In this document: one piece after another, positions 16,736 through 25,301 of the stretch | Numbering within the stretch: position 1 is the stretch's first letter | How the letters are laid out: each line of letters starts with the position of its first letter | DNA from: Bacteroides sp. UBA939 | GTDB taxonomy: Bacteria > Bacteroidota > Bacteroidia > Bacteroidales > Bacteroidaceae | Direction: 5' to 3' | Assembly: GCF_002293435.1 (NCBI RefSeq) | Contig: NZ_DBDF01000064.1 | Span: forward strand, 717-48,911 | DNA length: 48,195 nt | Notes under the pieces: generated by a model | Told to the model about the DNA's origin: nothing | Seen by the model: only the letters and a program-made list of their open reading frames with translations | The model's database searches: none | Position numbers and translations under genes: made by a program

Positions 16736-17185
16736 ATGAATAATATTGGAGGTATAATTCAGTGTGAAATTCTTGGTATTGACGATGTAATCCTCTTCTC
16801 CGTAGTCAACCAAATAGCGGAAATCCGGAAAAAGGAAACCGCCGAATGGCACACGTTACCTATCAACCGGAGAAATACGATGGTGACAGCGGCACCTGTC
16901 GCCGGCAATGCCGGAACGCTTTATGAACACAAGTTCAGTACCATTTTGCCGGCAAACGTGGTAACGCGGTTGGATATCAGCCGTTACCGTTTGTTCTGTA
17001 TCAATGGCTGCATTCTGCGTTATACGGATGCCAACGGAAATAAACGTATGCTCGGAACGAAAGATTATCCGCTTACAGGGACTTTCGCCGAAGTACCGGA
17101 ACAGACAGCCGCCGGTTTGGCGGGGTATGAATTGAAATTAAATGCTTCTGAAGTCATTCCACAGCTTCCTTATATAGAGATTTAA
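16736..17185 (+). CDS. Unknown protein at the head-module border
   Basis: A 149-residue protein with a helical start (IGGIIQCEILGIDDVILFSVV) and a beta-rich remainder. It lies ahead of the first late promoter (17187), so it is not part of the P1 transcript. No family recognised; a minor virion or decoration protein is possible. Confidence 0.5.
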   Translation: MNNIGGIIQCEILGIDDVILFSVVNQIAEIRKKETAEWHTLPINRRNTMVTAAPVAGNAGTLYEHKFSTILPANVVTRLDISRYRLFCINGCILRYTDANGNKRMLGTKDYPLTGTFAEVPEQTAAGLAGYELKLNASEVIPQLPYIEI

Positions 17186-17186
17186 C

Positions 17187-17221
17187 GTCCTTCCATAGCT
17201 TTCTATAACTGCGTATCATTG
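17187..17221 (+). promoter_or_regulatory. Late promoter P1 (head module)
   Basis: GTCCTT (17187-17192), 21 nt, then TATCATTG (17214-17221). It has the same layout as the three promoters at 27185, 34048 and 41668, although its -33 (TTCC) and -7 boxes are the weakest of the four. It precedes the protease-capsid-terminase genes. Confidence 0.6.
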
Positions 17222-17237
17222 CATCAAAAATAATGCA

Positions 17238-18215
17238 ATGAGTCAAAAACGCATCATTCTCTCCGATTCGTCACTTAATAGATACGGTTACCGGGTTCTT
17301 ACGTCAGGTCTCAATATTGAAGCCTTCAAAAAGAATCCGGTCATGCTGTATATGCATTTTCGTGACGAAGGTTCCCCTATCTGGGGAAACTGCAAAGCTA
17401 TCGGTCATTGGGAGGATATTCAAATTAACGGTGACGAACTCTCTGCCATTCCTGTTTTCGATAAGGTCGATGATCTCTCCAAAGAGGTGGCCGCAAAATA
17501 CGAAGCCGGGACTTTCTCCGCCGCAAGCATAGGTATCCGTATCATTGCCACAAGTGCCAACAAAGACTTGCTTCTCCCTGGACAGACACGCGAAACTATC
17601 ACGGAAAGCGAATTGATGGAAGCTTCCATCGTTGACATACCTGCAAACTCCAATGCCGTACGCTTGTACGACCGTACTTCGTCTGCTATCCTGGCGGCAG
17701 GCAAGGATACGTTATCAGTGCCGGAATTACCCAAATCCAATTTAAACGTTATGAATTTAAAATCAAGCTGGAAAGCAGTTTGTGCTTTCTTGAAGATTGC
17801 AGGCGATAAAGCGGACACGACCGAACTCTCCCTGGAGCATATAGAGTCGCTTGACGCGGAAATGAAACGTCTGAAAGATGAAAACGAGTCGCTTGTACAG
17901 GCGAAAAAAGACATTGAAGAAAAGCTAACCGCTTCTGCCGGAGAGGTCTCCCAATTGAAAACGGACATCGGAACCAAGGACACCGAAATCGGCACTTTGA
18001 AAAGCAGTGTTGAGAGCAAAGACAATGAAATCGCCCAGCTTAAAGAGCAAGTGAAGAACCTGAAAAGCAATCCTGCCGATGAAGGTCGAGGTCTGAAACC
18101 CAAAACCGAACCGGAAGGTGACGACGAGAAAGAAGACCTGGCAGCTTTCTGCGAAAAGAATGGTAACGATTACGATACCATGGCTGAGAGAATTAAAAAA
18201 GAGGGATTAATCTAA
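17238..18215 (+). CDS. Prohead protease with fused coiled-coil (scaffold-like)
   Basis: A 325-residue protein. Residues 1-150 match the HK97-family prohead protease: His40 in LYMHFRDEG, Ser97 in FSAASIGI and Glu128 in ELMEASIVDIPAN form the likely catalytic set. After a linker, residues about 197-276 are a long coiled coil (AEMKRLKDENESLVQAK and following heptads), which is how scaffold or delta domains look in many phages. The protein would therefore act as scaffold during procapsid assembly and then digest itself and the capsid delta region. It directly precedes the capsid gene (10 bp). Confidence 0.85.
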   Translation: MSQKRIILSDSSLNRYGYRVLTSGLNIEAFKKNPVMLYMHFRDEGSPIWGNCKAIGHWEDIQINGDELSAIPVFDKVDDLSKEVAAKYEAGTFSAASIGIRIIATSANKDLLLPGQTRETITESELMEASIVDIPANSNAVRLYDRTSSAILAAGKDTLSVPELPKSNLNVMNLKSSWKAVCAFLKIAGDKADTTELSLEHIESLDAEMKRLKDENESLVQAKKDIEEKLTASAGEVSQLKTDIGTKDTEIGTLKSSVESKDNEIAQLKEQVKNLKSNPADEGRGLKPKTEPEGDDEKEDLAAFCEKNGNDYDTMAERIKKEGLI

Positions 18216-18225
18216 ACCTTAATTT

Positions 18226-19485
18226 ATGAAATTAGTAGATGTATCAAAACTCCAGGAAAGCCTTGTTATCTATGACAAGGCTCTCCGTACGTTGCCTTAT
18301 GCAACATTGAAAGAAGTAGCGGCAATACTCAAACTGAACGTAAGGGACTTGCAAGGCAAGCATTCACTTATCAATGAACGTCGCCGTGCCGGTGGCACCC
18401 AGTCTTATAAGATTGGCAAGGAATTCAAGGAATTCGAGCAAATCTTCGGCTATGAACCTTCGCTGATTGAACCGAAAGATGTTGTATTCATCACACGCGA
18501 GAATTCGCAGAAGTATGATGATAACGAACTGTTGATCATCGGCGGAACACCCGTGAACAATATCACGAAGAAACACCCGATGGAAACGAAAATTGTATTC
18601 GGATTGACAACCTCACATGCCGAAGACGTTGTGTACAGTTTGTTTCATGCGGAGCGTGACGAAGACTCCAAGTCGCCCAGCGGCGCATTTGACGGTTACT
18701 TTACGAAGGCTGACAAATTAATCGTTTCAGGCGCCGTAAATGCCGCACGCGGCAACTTGGCGATCTCCGGAGAATTTGCCATGCCGGTTAATGAGAATGA
18801 CTACAGCGCTTATGAAAACCTGGTTGACTGGATCGGTGGCGCCCATAACTCGTTACGCAATTCACAGGGAGGCATTCCGCAGTTGATGTGTGCGGAAACT
18901 GTTATCAAGGCGGCCCGTGCAGCTTTGCGTAACAAGTTGAAAATGCAGGAATATCCCAGTGTAGCCCGCATGGTTGAACTTTTACGCGAAGATGCTTTCT
19001 GTTCTTCGCTGGAAGTTGTGACACATGAGGCACTGGGTAGAGGTTCCCGCCTCATTATGCAGAAAGCCGGTAACATGGACCTCGCGTTCAACACACAAGC
19101 TGCTGCAAAGTTCTGTCAAATCCGCGATATCTATCCGGATCCCAACGAATGGCAGTTCTGGCTGCAAGCCGGTTACGACACCCGTATCAACGACTGGCAC
19201 GAGAAAGTGTTCCGTACGAACGAGCAGAAGAACGAAAGCAATGACCTGGCTGGCGACTATTGTCTGACAGGCGCTGTACAGGTGAATATCACCGGAACGG
19301 ATGCGGGAACCTGGACTATTGACGGCAAAACGTCTACCCGTTCCAACGGTCAGTACTTCATTGGTCTTACACCGGGGAATCATACCATTGTATTCAAGGA
19401 CGTGGATGGAAAGACGAAACCGAATAATCAAGAGGTTACCGTCGCCGCAGGTAAAGTTGTCGCCATTGATGCACAGTACACCTAA
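18226..19485 (+). CDS. Major capsid protein with C-terminal Ig/PEGA-like domain
   Basis: A 419-residue protein placed directly after the prohead protease, with the length and composition of an HK97-fold major capsid protein. The sequence does not show a signature I can name, so the call rests mainly on position and size. Residues about 346-419 (QVNITGTDAGTWTIDG, later GLTPGNHTIVFKDVDG) look like a small beta-sandwich of the PEGA/Ig type, a kind of domain that phages display on the capsid surface and that can bind host mucin or glycans. A 7-bp hairpin follows the stop codon. Confidence 0.75.
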   Translation: MKLVDVSKLQESLVIYDKALRTLPYATLKEVAAILKLNVRDLQGKHSLINERRRAGGTQSYKIGKEFKEFEQIFGYEPSLIEPKDVVFITRENSQKYDDNELLIIGGTPVNNITKKHPMETKIVFGLTTSHAEDVVYSLFHAERDEDSKSPSGAFDGYFTKADKLIVSGAVNAARGNLAISGEFAMPVNENDYSAYENLVDWIGGAHNSLRNSQGGIPQLMCAETVIKAARAALRNKLKMQEYPSVARMVELLREDAFCSSLEVVTHEALGRGSRLIMQKAGNMDLAFNTQAAAKFCQIRDIYPDPNEWQFWLQAGYDTRINDWHEKVFRTNEQKNESNDLAGDYCLTGAVQVNITGTDAGTWTIDGKTSTRSNGQYFIGLTPGNHTIVFKDVDGKTKPNNQEVTVAAGKVVAIDAQYT

Positions 19486-19490
19486 TTAAC

Positions 19491-19509
19491 GGAGGGGACT
19501 TTCCCCTCC
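19491..19509 (+). promoter_or_regulatory. Hairpin after the capsid gene
   Basis: GGAGGGG (19491-19497) and CCCCTCC (19503-19509) form a 7-bp GC-rich stem with a 5-nt loop, with only a weak T run after it. It may set the ratio of capsid to downstream transcripts. Confidence 0.55.
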
Positions 19510-19535
19510 CTGTTTAATTCAAATATTACATCACA

Positions 19536-20261
19536 ATGAAAAAGAAACATTTATTTATCCTTGGATTTTTGTTCATCCTGGCAGCAATTATGTTACCGGA
19601 AGTACAACACCTGTTGTCATTGGATTTGAGTGATCCGAACACCGTTCAGGCGGCCGGTCCCGCCTTTGCCCCACTGATGTATAAAATGGGACAAAACAAT
19701 ATGGGCGGTTTTAAACCGTGTGTACTGTTTATTCCGGCGAGATCGGTCAGCACGGTTCCGACTGTACCTTTACCTAAAGATGCGGCAGATAATACCGGAT
19801 TGGTCACAGCGGACGGTACATTCACTTTCATAGAAGGCTCCGGAGTAGCACAACCTATATATCTGTACAGTACGGATGGAGAAGTCGATTACAAGGCGGA
19901 ACCACAGGGTGAAGCGGACGGAATCAGCTTTAAGCCAACGCTCACATTCTTCTTTCCCGGCAACACCCCTGAAATGCATGCTTTCAATGCCCTGGTGAAA
20001 AACACCCAGGGGTATTATGTCTTTGAGGACGTGGACGGTCGTCAAATGATGCTCGGACAGCCGGGATTGCCGGCAAGTACGTCGCCGTCATTTGCCGGCG
20101 GTAAAGCTCGTGCTGACCGTCGCGGTACTACGTATACCGCTACGGCGGATTCTAATTATTCTGCTGTCTTCCTGAAAACTCCCATTGACATGGAAGCAAC
20201 CGGAGAATATAAACCTGCCCCCGGCAATTCCAGCGATATTGACGATAACCCTTTGGGATAG
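19536..20261 (+). CDS. Virion protein, possibly tail tube, with N-terminal hydrophobic helix
   Basis: A 241-residue protein. Residues 4-22 are strongly hydrophobic (LFILGFLFILAAIMLPE), like a signal anchor, which is unusual for a virion part. The rest is beta-rich; GISFKPTLTFFFPGNTPEMHAF and GRQMMLGQPGLPAS followed by a lysine/aspartate stretch resemble the general pattern of major tail (tube) proteins. The call is tentative. A later start at Met49 or Met56 would remove the hydrophobic part. It stands between the capsid and a coiled-coil protein in the P1 operon. Confidence 0.5.
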   Translation: MKKKHLFILGFLFILAAIMLPEVQHLLSLDLSDPNTVQAAGPAFAPLMYKMGQNNMGGFKPCVLFIPARSVSTVPTVPLPKDAADNTGLVTADGTFTFIEGSGVAQPIYLYSTDGEVDYKAEPQGEADGISFKPTLTFFFPGNTPEMHAFNALVKNTQGYYVFEDVDGRQMMLGQPGLPASTSPSFAGGKARADRRGTTYTATADSNYSAVFLKTPIDMEATGEYKPAPGNSSDIDDNPLG

Positions 20262-20273
20262 ACCTGAAAGTAT

Positions 20274-21212
20274 ATGAACAGAAACGAACAATTAACAAAT
20301 TGGTTAGGCGACCGTCAGCGCAAGTATGCTGACGGTGTAGCCCTCTTTAACGCACTTGCCAGGCAAGTACAAAAAGAGAAATATGCGGCTTATTTCGCCA
20401 CATCTCCGGCAAATCCCCATATTTTCGATCCACACTTTACGCAACTCGTGAACTGTCTCACCCGTATATCCCGCGAAATCCGTGAATCTCCAAGCCTTTA
20501 TCCGGCAGCCAACGAGCCTGTTATCGAAACCAAGGAAGTGGACGAAAAGCAGCGTACGGAAGAGTTGACTAAACGGACAACCGCCATCATGGCGCATGAA
20601 CAACAAATCGAAGAATTGACGGAACGTATTGAAGATTTGGAAGACAGTGACAACGCCGGTGAAATTGCAGAGCTGCAGGAACAGATTGATAAACACCGCG
20701 CGGAATTGGAACAGCTTCGCAAAGAAGTGGACATACTCAATGCACCCGGTGTTAAGATTGTGACCGAAGCATCCATGCCGCCATCCATCCGTAAGGCATA
20801 TACCCGGATTAAAGAGATCGTACCTCTGTATGCCAGCCTGCATAACGATATCGCTAATCCCGGTATCACGGACGAAGTCCGGAAGTCATTAGCCGAAGAA
20901 CTCTGCAAACTGGATGATGAACGCCGTAAACTTTGGAAAGGAATCGACGATTGGTCCGAAGGGAAAGGAACACTGGACTTGGACGCCCAACGTCCGGTAT
21001 TTAGCGATAATCCCGTCGTGCGCGGCATCGAATTGATACGCCATGTGAAGCGTTTGAAAGAGAACATTGTCAATAGTAGGAAGTCAGCCGAAAAAGCCCA
21101 AAAAGACGGACGCCAAACCGTGTATGAAAACGCTATGAAGCGTATTGCGGCTTACGAGAAAGACCTGACAGAAACAGAAAAGGAAATTGCAGGTGAAAAG
21201 ATTTCAGGATAA
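20274..21212 (+). CDS. Coiled-coil protein of the head module
   Basis: A 312-residue, highly charged protein. Residues about 90-148 form a coiled coil rich in E and L (QIEELTERIEDLEDSDNAGE and following), with a second helical stretch at about 255-308. No family is recognised. It overlaps the PLD-like gene start by about 20 bp, and may be a head or packaging accessory. It is not the expected scaffold, since the protease already carries one. Confidence 0.55.
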   Translation: MNRNEQLTNWLGDRQRKYADGVALFNALARQVQKEKYAAYFATSPANPHIFDPHFTQLVNCLTRISREIRESPSLYPAANEPVIETKEVDEKQRTEELTKRTTAIMAHEQQIEELTERIEDLEDSDNAGEIAELQEQIDKHRAELEQLRKEVDILNAPGVKIVTEASMPPSIRKAYTRIKEIVPLYASLHNDIANPGITDEVRKSLAEELCKLDDERRKLWKGIDDWSEGKGTLDLDAQRPVFSDNPVVRGIELIRHVKRLKENIVNSRKSAEKAQKDGRQTVYENAMKRIAAYEKDLTETEKEIAGEKISG

Positions 21213-21681
21213 CTTTCCGCTTGCACTGTGCCCCGGTTCCATCGAACCGTTCATGCACAAGGGAGAATGGGCAATACATGAAGTGTTGCCCACTCTTTTA
21301 TCTGCCATTGGGCCGGCAAGCGTCCGGATTGCCACATTCAGCATCTCGGAAGACAGCTTACGCCCGTTATTCTTTCTGACTGAAGAAAACAAGATAACCG
21401 GTTTGCAGATGTTGCTTGATACCACGGTGAAGCGGCACAAGATAGATTTGCTCTTATTTGCCGCAAACATCTCTCCGGAGATACGGATAGATTCCTGCCA
21501 TGCCAAGGTCTTATTAGTCGAAAACGAGCAATACAAGTTCGGTATTGCCGGATCTGCCAACCTGAACCAGAACCACCGCTGGGAAGCCGGCTTCTATTTC
21601 ACTGCCGGTTCCCACTTCGACTACTTCTCCGAAACATTTAACCAAGCCTTTGAAAATGCTATAAATCATGCAGTTAACTGA
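21193..21681 (+). CDS. Phospholipase D-like (HKD) nuclease-type protein
   Basis: A 162-residue protein, start taken as GTG at 21193. It has one HKD-like motif: H103-x-K105 in CHAKVLLVE, with glutamate where aspartate is usual, followed by GIAGSANLNQN, the G-S-x-N part of the PLD superfamily. With a single motif it would have to dimerise, as Nuc-type nucleases do. It overlaps both neighbours (20 and 14 bp) and so is firmly part of the head/packaging operon. A role in cutting DNA or in defence is possible; no homologous virion role is known to me. Confidence 0.7.
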   Translation: MKRFQDNFPLALCPGSIEPFMHKGEWAIHEVLPTLLSAIGPASVRIATFSISEDSLRPLFFLTEENKITGLQMLLDTTVKRHKIDLLLFAANISPEIRIDSCHAKVLLVENEQYKFGIAGSANLNQNHRWEAGFYFTAGSHFDYFSETFNQAFENAINHAVN

Positions 21682-21955
21682 TGAACAAATAGAGCGTGTA
21701 CGCAGCATGTCAGCCGCATTGATGCCACCGCCGGAAATAGCCATTTTGTTGGATATCCCCGCTGATGAGCGCGACTACTTCTGCGATATCTGCAAAAACC
21801 ACCGGCAAAGTTCTATCTATAACGCCTATCACCAAGGCAGACTGCAAACCAAATACGAGCTGCGCCAAACCGTCATTAAACTGGCGAAAGCCGGTAGTCC
21901 GGCAGCCGAACCGCTAGCTGACAAATACATGCGTGAACAGGTTATAAACGAATAA
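21668..21955 (+). CDS. Small HTH protein, candidate terminase small subunit part
   Basis: A 95-residue protein. The N-terminal region with MPPPEIAILLDIPADERDYF resembles the HTH of small terminase or phage DNA-recognition proteins; the C-terminal part is helical (YELRQTVIKLAKAGSPAAEP). It overlaps the PLD gene by 14 bp and lies two genes before the large terminase. Supports packaging, but the call is by position and general pattern. Confidence 0.5.
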   Translation: MQLTDEQIERVRSMSAALMPPPEIAILLDIPADERDYFCDICKNHRQSSIYNAYHQGRLQTKYELRQTVIKLAKAGSPAAEPLADKYMREQVINE

Positions 21956-21958
21956 GCC

Positions 21959-22561
21959 ATGCCTAAAAAGGACACTACATACGAACGCATCGAACGCGCC
22001 CTGTACAAAGACCGGGACGAAGTAGAACAAACACTGACTCCTCGGGAACAGGAAATCAGGGAGCGCATGATGCTTTGTGTCGCCAGGAAGATGGACAGTC
22101 CATTGATAGAAGATTCCGACCTCGTTAACTTCCTCATGCACGGATGCGGGGGTAACGCTACGCCCGTATCCCAATCACAAGCCTACCGGGATATCGGTAT
22201 GATTAATCGGTTGGTAGGCAATATCCAGTTGGCCGCAAAGAACTGGTACCGCTACATGATTGTCGAAGGCGCCAAGAAAGGTTATCAGCTTGCCATTGAC
22301 AGCGGAGATGCCAAGGGCGCCGCCGCCAACTTAGATAAAATAGGTAAATACACCATGGCGGACAAGGAAGACAACCGGCTCGACTTTGAACGGATGATTC
22401 CGCCATCTTTCGAACCTTCGGACGATATCACCCTGTTGGAAGGAATCGAACCGATTGATAACCTGGAAGAGCGCCGCAAGGAGTTGCGCGAACTTGCCCG
22501 CGGCATGGTGAAAGGAGGAGCTGTCGACGCCGAAATCATCAAGGAAAAGGAGGACGAATAA
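21959..22561 (+). CDS. Terminase small subunit candidate
   Basis: A 200-residue helical protein starting 3 bp after the previous stop, with its stop overlapping the large terminase ATG by 1 bp. Central GNATPVSQSQAYRDIG can be read as a DNA-binding turn and the following helices as an oligomerisation region. The acidic/basic C-terminus may contact the large subunit. Identity is inferred mainly from being immediately before the large terminase. Confidence 0.6.
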   Translation: MPKKDTTYERIERALYKDRDEVEQTLTPREQEIRERMMLCVARKMDSPLIEDSDLVNFLMHGCGGNATPVSQSQAYRDIGMINRLVGNIQLAAKNWYRYMIVEGAKKGYQLAIDSGDAKGAAANLDKIGKYTMADKEDNRLDFERMIPPSFEPSDDITLLEGIEPIDNLEERRKELRELARGMVKGGAVDAEIIKEKEDE

Positions 22562-24285
22562 TGCCTGTGCAAAGCGCTCCCGCCATGTCTGTCTACGAAC
22601 TCCGGATGAAGCGATCCGAAGTCGTGAAGAAGTTCTTCAATAAGATGCAGCGCCAGGCAATGGCCATCGGTGCACATGATGAATACATCATTGCCTCCCG
22701 CGGTACCGGAAAGTCAGAAGGTATTGACGCCCGGTTCATTCTCCGGAACGTGTGGGAAATGCCCGGTTCTTTGGGTGCGCTGATATCGCCCAGCTACGCC
22801 AAAGCATGGGGAAACACTCTTCCGGCTATTTGTAAGGCCTTGGCAGAATGGGGCTACTACCAGGATATACATTATGTAGTCGGTCATAAAGCATCGTCAT
22901 GGATGAACTTCGCAGACCCCGTGCGCCCGGTTGTCGGCGAAGGTTGGAGCAACGCATTCCATTTCTGGAACGGCACTGTCATGGTGATTCTGTCATTCAA
23001 TCAATCCATGTCCGCAAACTCCATGTCGTTGGATTGGGTAATAGGTCCCGAAGCAAAGTTTCTTTCATACGAAAAAATAAAAAGTGAGGTAGATCCTGCC
23101 AACCGGGGTAACCGGCAATATTTCGGCCATTGTCCGCATCATCACAGCGTATGCTATTCAAGCGACATGCCTACCGCTTCCATGGGGAAGTGGATATTAG
23201 ACAAAGTAGACGAAATGTCACCGTCACACATCAACCTTATCCGTAACCTGTACAAAGACCTTCAGGCATATAAGCGTAAGCCTGTGACCGACCACACCTT
23301 GCGGATGATCAAGGAACTATCCCGGGATCTTGATACCGCACGGAAGTTTCAGCCGGTAGTCAAGCCACAGCCCGGAAAGAAAAGGGAATACACCGTATTC
23401 TACGGGGAATATGATGTCTTTGACAATCTTGAAGTACTTGGGGAAGACTATATCTGGCAAATGCAACGTACCGTATCACCGCTGATATGGCGTACCGCCT
23501 TTCTGAATGAACGCCTGTTCCGGGTTCCGAACGGATTTTATTCCGCCCTGGACGATAACATACATTTCTATGTACCATCCGACAGCGGACGCCTGCGCAA
23601 CCTTGGCAGCAATTGGGGTAAACTCACCACCTGCGGCTGTCTGGGAGATGGCGACCTCGACTTCTCCCGGGAACTGCATATTGCTTTTGACTCCAACGCT
23701 TCAATATCTACCGCGGTTGTCGCCCAAAAAGACGGCAATACCATGCGTGTGCTGAAATCTTTTTATGTCAAGACACCAAGCAAGCTGCAGGATTTAGTCA
23801 AGCAGGTAGCCGATTACTACCGTCCGAAACTCAATCACGAAATTGTCGTGTACTACGACCAGACATTTACCTGGGAAACCGGTACCAGCAACGAAAGCTA
23901 TGCCGATGTAATCGAACGTGTATTTAAAGAAAACAAATATGAAGTAACCATGGAGTTTGTCGGTCAACCCGCCAGGCATGACTGGAAACACTTGAATATT
24001 GACCGTACACTGAAAGGAGAACCGGAATTTCTTTGGATACAATTCAACCTGCATCAAAACGAGTTCCTTAAAATTGCCATGGAGCAAACCGGTGTTCGCC
24101 AGGGAAAGAACGGTTTTGAAAAGGACAAAACACCTGAAGGTACTCCGGATACTCCGGACGCTCCGGATCAGTTCAAAACACATGTTACCGATGCATTTGA
24201 TACGCTTTGGCTGGGTATGAATTTCTTCTACCGCGAACCAAACAGCGGATCGGGTGGTGTGTACTTCTTAAAGAAAAAAGCATAG
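22561..24285 (+). CDS. Terminase large subunit
   Basis: A 574-residue packaging motor. The ATPase part has Walker A ASRGTGKS (45-52) and a Walker B-like LDWVIGPEAKF (157-167). The C-terminal RNase H-like nuclease has acidic residues in HIAFDSNASIS, VYYDQTF and HVTDAFDTLWLG. It cuts concatemeric DNA and translocates it through the portal. The gene ends the P1 operon; a hairpin (24286-24308) and a bidirectional terminator follow. The portal gene, normally the next gene, is 3.2 kb further on beyond the minus-strand cargo. Confidence 0.9.
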   Translation: MPVQSAPAMSVYELRMKRSEVVKKFFNKMQRQAMAIGAHDEYIIASRGTGKSEGIDARFILRNVWEMPGSLGALISPSYAKAWGNTLPAICKALAEWGYYQDIHYVVGHKASSWMNFADPVRPVVGEGWSNAFHFWNGTVMVILSFNQSMSANSMSLDWVIGPEAKFLSYEKIKSEVDPANRGNRQYFGHCPHHHSVCYSSDMPTASMGKWILDKVDEMSPSHINLIRNLYKDLQAYKRKPVTDHTLRMIKELSRDLDTARKFQPVVKPQPGKKREYTVFYGEYDVFDNLEVLGEDYIWQMQRTVSPLIWRTAFLNERLFRVPNGFYSALDDNIHFYVPSDSGRLRNLGSNWGKLTTCGCLGDGDLDFSRELHIAFDSNASISTAVVAQKDGNTMRVLKSFYVKTPSKLQDLVKQVADYYRPKLNHEIVVYYDQTFTWETGTSNESYADVIERVFKENKYEVTMEFVGQPARHDWKHLNIDRTLKGEPEFLWIQFNLHQNEFLKIAMEQTGVRQGKNGFEKDKTPEGTPDTPDAPDQFKTHVTDAFDTLWLGMNFFYREPNSGSGGVYFLKKKA

Positions 24286-24308
24286 GTTGCCTTTACCATA
24301 CAGGCAAC
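24286..24308 (+). terminator. Hairpin after terminase
   Basis: GTTGCCT (24286-24292) and AGGCAAC (24302-24308) form a 7-bp stem overlapping the end of the terminase gene region, with T-rich bases after it. Confidence 0.45.
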
Positions 24309-24357
24309 AGGATTTCTTTCTTAAAAGCCACATCAATTCCCAAACAAGCACAAAAAA

Positions 24358-24392
24358 AGGCTTCCAACCTGTGGAAGCCTCGTTATTTTTTG
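24358..24392. terminator. Bidirectional terminator between terminase and hicB
   Basis: AGGCTTCC (24358-24365) and GGAAGCCT (24373-24380) form an 8-bp stem. A T run follows on the plus strand and a run of A residues precedes it, so it can stop both the terminase and the hicBA transcripts. Confidence 0.75.
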
Positions 24393-24406
24393 GTACAGAA
24401 AGTAAT

Positions 24407-24802
24407 CTATACTAAATGCACTAAACTCATATCATCAATAAATCCCCGTAGCGCATTATCTATCTTTGCTACCTGCGCATGTCGTGGTTTTTTAAGTCCA
24501 GAAGCATAATGCCCTAATTGTTTTTGATTAATACCTGTCATTCTCTCCAAAGCAGCTTTTGTAAAAATGCCACTATAATACTGCAAGAAAGATTGCACAT
24601 CAAAGTGCCATTCTATATCCATATCCCCCTGTAATTCCACAGGTATTTCATCATTATACTTTTTGTATAACTCTACTGCTGCAAGTATATTCTCTTTGGC
24701 TTCCTTTACAGTCTCACCTTCTCCATAAATTCCCGGAACATTGTCAGCCCATGCGCTAAACAAATCTGCTCCTTTTTCAATAGTTACAGTAATTTTTCCC
24801 AT
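24407..24802 (-). CDS. hicB: HicB-family antitoxin
   Basis: A 131-residue protein: N-terminal HicB RNase-H-like domain (residues about 5-60, with FSAWADNVPGIYGEGETV and EAKENI) and a C-terminal helix-turn-helix (about 80-125, ALERMTGINQKQLGHYASG). It neutralises HicA and represses the operon. It lies downstream of hicA on the minus strand, 43 bp apart, opposite to all late genes. Confidence 0.85.
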   Translation of the reverse strand: MGKITVTIEKGADLFSAWADNVPGIYGEGETVKEAKENILAAVELYKKYNDEIPVELQGDMDIEWHFDVQSFLQYYSGIFTKAALERMTGINQKQLGHYASGLKKPRHAQVAKIDNALRGFIDDMSLVHLV

Positions 24803-24845
24803 GACATTCAGTATTATAATTTATTAATATAGGCGGATAAGAGCT

Positions 24846-25046
24846 TTATTCAAGCTCCATATCCTTAATAACCTTCTTTCTTAACCCTTCGCCAATCTCT
24901 TTAGAACCATGAAATGGAACCGGGTATCTGATACCTTTTTTATCTTCGTAAATCCGATGGCTGCCTTCTGAAACTCCTGTCCATTTCCAACCTCTTTTTT
25001 TACCTTTCTTTGGTATCTGTCTATGAAATTCGGAGGATTTAACCAT
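24846..25046 (-). CDS. hicA: HicA-family mRNA interferase toxin
   Basis: A 66-residue protein with the double-stranded RNA-binding-like HicA fold; the conserved histidine is in GSHRIYEDKKG, and the end is YPVPFHGSKEIGEGLRKKVIKD. HicA cleaves mRNA when free of HicB. It is the first gene of the operon, with the promoter and operator just upstream (25069-25121). As cargo it could stabilise the prophage or abort infection by rival phages. Confidence 0.85.
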   Translation of the reverse strand: MVKSSEFHRQIPKKGKKRGWKWTGVSEGSHRIYEDKKGIRYPVPFHGSKEIGEGLRKKVIKDMELE

Positions 25047-25068
25047 ATTCCTTATATTTTTAATGGTA

Positions 25069-25121
25069 CAAAGGTAGCAATAATTCTATCATCTGCAAAT
25101 AAACAGTAGAATTATTGCTAC
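25069..25121 (-). promoter_or_regulatory. hicAB promoter with 15-bp inverted-repeat operator
   Basis: Read on the minus strand: TTTG (25099-25096), 19 nt, TACCTTTG (25076-25069), an exact consensus promoter. Inverted arms GTAGCAATAATTCTA (25074-25088) and TAGAATTATTGCTAC (25107-25121) lie over the -7 box and upstream of the -33 box, positioned for repression by the HicB helix-turn-helix. Confidence 0.75.
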
Positions 25122-25190
25122 TTTTTAATATTTAAAATTCCCCTCCGTGGTCGAAGGAACGGAAAACATCATGCACAATACCGTTTTAAA

Positions 25191-25232
25191 GCCCGTCCCG
25201 TTTTGCGAGCCTGCGAGCAAAACGGGACGGGC
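25191..25232 (-). terminator. Strong hairpin terminator after radC
   Basis: GCCCGTCCCGTTTTGC (25191-25206) and its exact complement (25217-25232) make a 16-bp stem with a 10-nt loop; TTTAAAA follows on the minus strand. It separates radC from the hicAB promoter. Confidence 0.65.
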
Positions 25233-25301
25233 GCCACCCACGCCCGCCTACCTATAACATCAACTTCCTGTATGATAAAGGCAGTTGCCAATGGCGCCCG
25301 C

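Noticed and set aside
21187..21192. TTG start for the PLD-like gene
   Set aside because: The GTG at 21193 is a better start by leader spacing; the difference is only two codons.
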